Source: Acidobacteriaceae bacterium
GTDB taxonomy: Bacteria; Acidobacteriota; Terriglobia; Bryobacterales; Bryobacteraceae
DNA: 5,529 nucleotides
Direction of reading: 5' to 3'
NCBI GenBank assembly: GCA_019245255.1
Contig: JAFARV010000726.1
Span: 1-5,529 of the forward strand
The notes under the pieces were generated by a model, which saw only the letters and a list, made by a program, of their open reading frames with translations, was not told the origin of the DNA and did no database searches. A program made the position numbers and the translations under genes. Shown piece by piece: positions 1 through 2,956 of the stretch; positions within the stretch are counted from its first letter, which is position 1; each line of letters begins with the position of its first letter.

Positions 1-738
1 GATTTCGTAGACCGACTGCACGTCGCGGGCAGTTACGACAGCTTTCGGGTCGACGTCGCAAAACAGCGCTATCTTGTCCTTGAGCTCTTCGGGCAAGGAG
101 CGTTCGCATCGGCAAAGCAGTATATCCGGCTGAATACCAGTTGCCCGCAGATCCTTCACGCTGTGCTGGGTCGGCTTGGTCTTGAGTTCCTGCGCCGCCG
201 CAATCCACGGCACCAAAGTCAGATGAATGAAGAGAGTATTCTCACGGCCTTCTTCGTGTCTCATTTGACGAATGGCTTCGATGAAGGGCAAGGACTCGAT
301 ATCGCCAACCGTGCCGCCAATTTCGACGATGGCTATATCGACGTCGGCAGCTACCTTCCGGCAGGCGGCCTTAATCTCGTTCGTGACGTGCGGAATCACC
401 TGAACGGTTTTTCCGAGATAATCGCCGCGACGCTCGCGGGCAATGATGTTTTCGTAAATTCGACCGGATGTTAAATTGTTACTCTGCGTCAGCGGAGCGT
501 GCGTAAAACGCTCATAGTGGCCCAGGTCGAGATCGGTTTCGGCGCCATCATCGGTGACGAATACCTCGCCGTGTTGAAACGGACTCATCGTTCCCGGATC
601 GACGTTCAGGTACGGATCGAATTTTTGCAGTGTTACTCTGAGCCCGCGACTCTCCAGAAGACAGCCGATGGACGCGGCCGCAATTCCCTTTCCAAGCGAC
701 GACACCACGCCGCCAGTTACAAATATGTACTTAGGCAT
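1..738 (-). CDS. pyrG: CTP synthase, N-terminal synthetase half (partial, runs off left edge)
   Basis: CTP synthase makes CTP from UTP, ATP and glutamine-derived ammonia in the cytoplasm, the last step of pyrimidine nucleotide synthesis. Translating the minus strand from ATG at 738-736 gives 246 uninterrupted codons to base 1. The product begins MPKYIFVTGGVVSSLGKGIA, the hallmark amidoligase P-loop opening (K17 in the loop). Also visible are KFDPYLNVDPGTMSP (39-53), QHGEVFVTDDGAETDLDLGH (55-74, Mg-binding D71), GDYLGKTVQVIPHVTNEIK (105-123), VEIGGTVGDIESLPF (138-152, acidic E139), and KTKPTQHSV (186-194) in the UTP/CTP-binding region. Residues align to E. coli PyrG with a one-residue offset. 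The family is about 535-555 residues, so the glutaminase (GATase1) domain lies beyond the window. The gene follows kdsB by 39 bases on the same strand with a good ribosome-binding site. No defects are seen. Confidence 0.97.
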   Translation of the reverse strand, partial: MPKYIFVTGGVVSSLGKGIAAASIGCLLESRGLRVTLQKFDPYLNVDPGTMSPFQHGEVFVTDDGAETDLDLGHYERFTHAPLTQSNNLTSGRIYENIIARERRGDYLGKTVQVIPHVTNEIKAACRKVAADVDIAIVEIGGTVGDIESLPFIEAIRQMRHEEGRENTLFIHLTLVPWIAAAQELKTKPTQHSVKDLRATGIQPDILLCRCERSLPEELKDKIALFCDVDPKAVVTARDVQSVYEI

Positions 739-739
739 G

Positions 740-747
740 CCTCTCCT
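740..747 (-). promoter_or_regulatory. Ribosome-binding site of pyrG
   Basis: On the minus strand AGGAGAGG lies immediately before the pyrG ATG. The AGGAG core ends four bases before the start codon. That is slightly short but workable, and it supports ATG 738 as the start, as does the alignment of the first residues with other CTP synthases. Confidence 0.7.
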
Positions 748-774
748 GCAAATGCAAAGTCGTGTGCTCTCCTG
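741..774 (-). repeat. Duplicated CAGGAGAG motif in the kdsB-pyrG spacer, enclosing a possible leader mini-ORF
   Basis: The octamer CAGGAGAG occurs twice on the minus strand, at 774-767 (just after the kdsB TGA) and at 748-741 (the pyrG ribosome-binding site), exactly 26 bases apart. The upstream copy has no gene start of its own. It does precede a TTG at 757-755 by 11 bases, which opens an 8-codon frame whose TAA (733-731) lies just inside pyrG. The repeat is seen directly. Whether the mini-ORF is translated, or the first copy acts as a stand-by ribosome site, is inference. A chance purine-rich duplication is also possible. Confidence 0.35.
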
Positions 775-777
775 TCC

Positions 778-1551
778 TCACGTCGAAGCGAGACAATCGG
801 CAGCGATTCCGAAGAGCCTGTTTACTCGCTCCAGATCCTCAACTGTGTCAACACCCAGTGACTCGTAATCAGTCTCGATGACGCGAATCGCGTGGCCATT
901 CTCAATGGCCCGAAGCTGCTCCAGCCGTTCTGACGTTTCCAAAGGACCGATTTGCAAGTTCGGGTATTCGAGCAGAAAGTCTCGACGGTAGACGTAAACG
1001 CCTATATGCTTGAAGTAGCTGACGCGACTCACACCAGCATCGCGGTAGAACGGGATGGCCGATCGGGAGAAATAAACCGCATCACCCGCGAGATTCGTAA
1101 CCACTTTGACGACGTTCGGATTTTGAATCTCGGCATCACTGGTAATCGCTTTCTTGAGCGTCGTCATCACGACCGAATCGTCCTGCAGCATAGGGAGCAC
1201 CGCGGCATCGATTGCCTCCGGATCGATCAGCGGTTCATCGCCTTGGATGTTGACGTATGAGGCTGCGATTTCCGTGGACGCTAACTCGGCAATGCGGTCC
1301 GTCCCCGACGCGTGATCCGCACTGGTCATGCGCACTCGTCCGCCGAACTGTCGAACAGCGGCTTCTATTCGGGAATCGTCGGTGGCAACAATAACATCGT
1401 CGATGTATCGCGCCAATTTGGCACGCTCGTACACATGCTGGACCATGGGCCGGCCAGCGAGAAGGGCGAGAGCTTTACCAGGAAATCTTGTGGAGGCGAA
1501 CCGGGCGGGAATAACGCCTAAAATGCGCGTCCGCACAATTGAGTGTAGCAC
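778..1551 (-). CDS. kdsB: 3-deoxy-manno-octulosonate cytidylyltransferase (CMP-Kdo synthetase)
   Basis: KdsB activates Kdo with CTP, giving CMP-Kdo and pyrophosphate in the cytoplasm. WaaA-type transferases then attach Kdo to lipid A, so the gene implies an LPS-bearing outer membrane. Family motifs appear in order: VIPARFASTRFPGK (13-26, nucleotide-binding opening), MTSADHASGTDRIAE (75-89), NIQGDEPLI (101-109, metal-binding D105), NPNVVKVV (144-151), YFSRSAIPFYR (160-170), KHIGVYVYRRDFL (181-193), LETSERLEQLRAIENGH (204-220) and GVDTVEDLERV (233-243, second metal ligand D235). The length fits the roughly 250-residue family. The start is uncertain: GTG 1551 gives 257 residues, while an in-frame GTG at 1536 gives 252 and a family-like short lead before VIPAR. 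Neither has a clear Shine-Dalgarno sequence. The gene ends in TGA (780-778), 39 bases before pyrG, whose product supplies its CTP. It is probably co-transcribed with pyrG and perhaps with the lipoprotein gene upstream. Confidence 0.96.
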   Translation of the reverse strand: MLHSIVRTRILGVIPARFASTRFPGKALALLAGRPMVQHVYERAKLARYIDDVIVATDDSRIEAAVRQFGGRVRMTSADHASGTDRIAELASTEIAASYVNIQGDEPLIDPEAIDAAVLPMLQDDSVVMTTLKKAITSDAEIQNPNVVKVVTNLAGDAVYFSRSAIPFYRDAGVSRVSYFKHIGVYVYRRDFLLEYPNLQIGPLETSERLEQLRAIENGHAIRVIETDYESLGVDTVEDLERVNRLFGIAADCLAST

Positions 1552-1577
1552 GTAAGTTCACGTACGAAAGGGTTCCG

Positions 1578-1925
1578 TTACTCATTGTTATGTGGTCTTT
1601 TGTGCGGGTCTAAGGGAAGGTAGCCGTTTAGTAGCTGTCTTCCGTGCGGATTGCAATTTACGTAATAGCCAGCGCCCGTTGCTGCATTCTGAACTGAACT
1701 GCCCGCCTTCTCGCCCCTGCATGTGGACTCAATCGCACGCAGAACCTCCGGGCGATTCGCGGTCTTGAAATAGGGGCGAACTGCCTTCAGCCCGTACTTA
1801 GCCGGATCGCCCTCCATCGGGATGAATCGCCTGAAGTCGCTACGCTTATCGGCAATCCCGCGTTGGCCGTGCGAGGAACAACCGACCAGCAACAACGCAG
1901 CGCTAACCGTGAGCACGACCCGCAT
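1578..1925 (-). CDS. Small predicted lipoprotein of unknown function
   Basis: A 115-residue protein that I do not recognise. It opens with MR, a hydrophobic stretch (V3-V14) and the lipobox LVGC (13-16), so signal peptidase II should cleave before C16 and leave a lipid-anchored protein of about 100 residues. It probably sits in the outer membrane, since residues 17-18 are Ser-Ser rather than the inner-membrane-retaining Asp. The mature part has two further cysteines (C69, C91) that could form a disulfide, an aromatic GYYVNCNPHGRQLLNGY segment (86-102), and a polar His/Pro/Asn-rich tail. No enzyme motif is visible. ATG at 1925 is chosen because it gives a well-formed signal peptide, although no Shine-Dalgarno sequence is evident. 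The TAA lies 26 bases before the annotated kdsB start, so the gene may lead a lipoprotein-kdsB-pyrG transcript. It is divergent from the sigma factor gene. It is probably real, judging by the signal peptide and tight packing. Confidence 0.72.
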   Translation of the reverse strand: MRVVLTVSAALLLVGCSSHGQRGIADKRSDFRRFIPMEGDPAKYGLKAVRPYFKTANRPEVLRAIESTCRGEKAGSSVQNAATGAGYYVNCNPHGRQLLNGYLPLDPHKRPHNNE

Positions 1926-2017
1926 ACGTTTTAGGGTAGCCGACCCGAAATTTAGCCGAATGTAAGTCTTAAATTATGCGAGTCGATAGATACCCGCTGA
2001 TAAACTGAAGTTACCCC
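1926..2017. promoter_or_regulatory. Divergent intergenic region, presumed promoters for lipoprotein/kdsB/pyrG and for the sigma operon
   Basis: These 92 bases separate two outward-reading gene sets, so promoters for both should lie here. The middle (about 1946-1980) is AT-rich, including CTTAAATTATG around 1968-1978. I could not find a convincing -35/-10 pair on either strand and assign none. TACCCGCTGA at 1991-2000 and TACCCCGTGA at 2012-2021 form an imperfect direct repeat 21 bases apart. The pentamer occurs inverted (GGGTA) at 1934-1938, inside a 4-bp stem GGGT/ACCC (1934-1945). The gene arrangement supports a regulatory role; the specific repeats are only suggestive. Confidence 0.45.
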
Positions 2018-2647
2018 GTGAGCAGTTCAACCGTCGCACCCAGCTCAGCTTTCGATGAAGCCGCGTTGGTCACAAAGGCCAAGGACGGGGATATGTCTGC
2101 TTTTTCCGACCTGGTGACGCACTATGACCGGCGGATTTTCCGCATGGCTAAGCAGATCACTCAGAACGACGACGATGCTGAAGACGTTCTGCAGGAAACG
2201 TTTTTAAAGGCCTACTCCCATTTGGACGATTTCCAGGGCAATTCCAAGTTTTATACCTGGCTGGTGCGAATTGCTGTCAACGAAGCGCTTATGAAACTGC
2301 GCAAGCGGCGATCTGATAAGACAGTACCGTTGGACGAGCCAATCGATACCGGAGAAGATGAAGTGGTGCGGGAAATCGCCGTCTGGGACGAGAATCCGGA
2401 GCAACAGTACTCGCGTGAGGAACTCGGGGCCTTGCTGGACGAAGCAATTCAAAGTTTGAAGCCCGCATATCGCACCGTTTTCATCCTCAGAGACATCGAA
2501 GAAATGTCGATTGAGGAGACGGCAGACCTTTTGAAGTTATCGATTTCGGCCGTAAAAAGCCGGTTATTGCGAGCACGATTGCAGCTTCGCGAAAAATTGA
2601 CTCGCCTGTTCAAGCGGAAGGGGGACGACGCGTTTGCTTACCTGTAA
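2018..2647 (+). CDS. ECF (sigma-70 family group 4) RNA polymerase sigma factor
   Basis: A 209-residue sigma factor that directs RNA polymerase to a small stress or envelope regulon. Region 2 spans about residues 27-98: the core-binding segment DAEDVLQETFLKAY (53-66), then the -10 melting and recognition segment FYTWLVRIAVNEALMKLRKR (78-97). An acidic linker (about 104-130) follows. Region 4 (about 136-192) has the LKPAYRTVFILRDIEEMS start and the helix-turn-helix EETADLLKLSISAVKSRLLRAR (166-187) that reads the -35 element. There is no region 1.1 or 3, as expected for ECF factors. The start is GTG 2018: an in-frame TGA at 2006-2008 excludes anything upstream, and later candidates (TTG 2066, ATG 2093) would shorten the lead or cut region 2. 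Only a weak TGAAG precedes it. The gene overlaps its anti-sigma gene by 14 bases. It resembles the RpoE/SigW-like factors of Acidobacteriota as I recall them. Target genes are unknown; autoregulation is common in this class. Confidence 0.95.
   Translation: MSSSTVAPSSAFDEAALVTKAKDGDMSAFSDLVTHYDRRIFRMAKQITQNDDDAEDVLQETFLKAYSHLDDFQGNSKFYTWLVRIAVNEALMKLRKRRSDKTVPLDEPIDTGEDEVVREIAVWDENPEQQYSREELGALLDEAIQSLKPAYRTVFILRDIEEMSIEETADLLKLSISAVKSRLLRARLQLREKLTRLFKRKGDDAFAYL
2616..2624 (+). promoter_or_regulatory. Ribosome-binding site that fixes the TTG start of the anti-sigma gene
   Basis: GGAAGGGGG lies inside the end of the sigma gene, nine bases before TTG 2634. It is the strongest purine tract nearby and supports this unusual start codon. 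Confidence 0.6.
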
Positions 2648-2903
2648 GCAGTTCCTCAGTGAGCTTAACGATTACCTGGACGATACATTGGATCCGCAGA
2701 CCCGGAGCGAGTTGACGCGGCACGTGAATGAGTGCCCGAATTGCTGGGTCGTCTGTAACACAACTGAGAAAACGCTGAAGGTTTTCAAGGGGATGGAAGC
2801 CAAGGCCGTTCCACCCGATATTGAGCACCGTCTGATGGCCGCACTCGAGAAGCGGATTGCCGACCGAGGGCCCATCTGCGGTCAAAAGAAAGCCGAAGCC
2901 TAA
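2634..2903 (+). CDS. Soluble zinc-binding anti-sigma factor (ZAS / zf-HC2 type)
   Basis: An 89-residue protein expected to bind and silence the sigma factor encoded just upstream. The ZAS signature H-x3-C-x2-C is present as HVNECPNC (H30, C34, C37), with a further candidate ligand C4 in the N-terminal MLTCKQFL. The helix FLSELNDYLDD and the acidic turn after it are typical of the anti-sigma domain. C41 and C82 are extra cysteines. There is no membrane segment, so it should act in the cytoplasm and not as a membrane-spanning sensor. The start is TTG 2634: the frame is closed by TGA at 2598-2600, has no ATG or GTG between, and later starts (GTG at residue 31, ATG at residue 54) would destroy the zinc site. 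The 14-base overlap with the sigma gene implies translational coupling and balanced amounts. The C4-H30-C34-C37 spacing resembles the redox switch RsrA as I remember it; a response to oxidants is inference. Confidence 0.9.
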   Translation: MLTCKQFLSELNDYLDDTLDPQTRSELTRHVNECPNCWVVCNTTEKTLKVFKGMEAKAVPPDIEHRLMAALEKRIADRGPICGQKKAEA

Positions 2904-2911
2904 CTCCAATT

Positions 2912-2956
2912 AGCTCTACAACTTGCAGCTTGTGGTGCTCACTCCTGAATGGAGTG
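2912..2956. terminator. Two adjacent stem-loops in the convergent spacer, possible bidirectional terminator
   Basis: The first hairpin pairs AGCTCTACAA (2912-2921) with TTGTGGTGCT (2930-2939) around an 8-base loop: ten positions, with one T-T mismatch and one G-T wobble. The second pairs CACTCC (2940-2945) with GGAGTG (2951-2956) around a 5-base loop, perfectly, and ends one base before the permease stop codon. They lie between the 3' ends of two convergent genes, where a terminator is expected. No T-run follows on either strand, so neither is a textbook intrinsic terminator. Confidence 0.35.

Noticed and set aside
163..861. Plus-strand open frames (163-474, 499-861, 668-868) opposite pyrG and the end of kdsB
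   Set aside because: They lie antisense to unmistakable CTP synthase and KdsB coding sequence; their proteins are low in recognisable motifs and one crosses from one gene into the next.
2204..2909. Minus-strand frames opposite the sigma and anti-sigma genes (2204-2452, 2610-2909, 2672-2875)
   Set aside because: Antisense to well-conserved sigma region 2/4 and ZAS motifs; no independent support.
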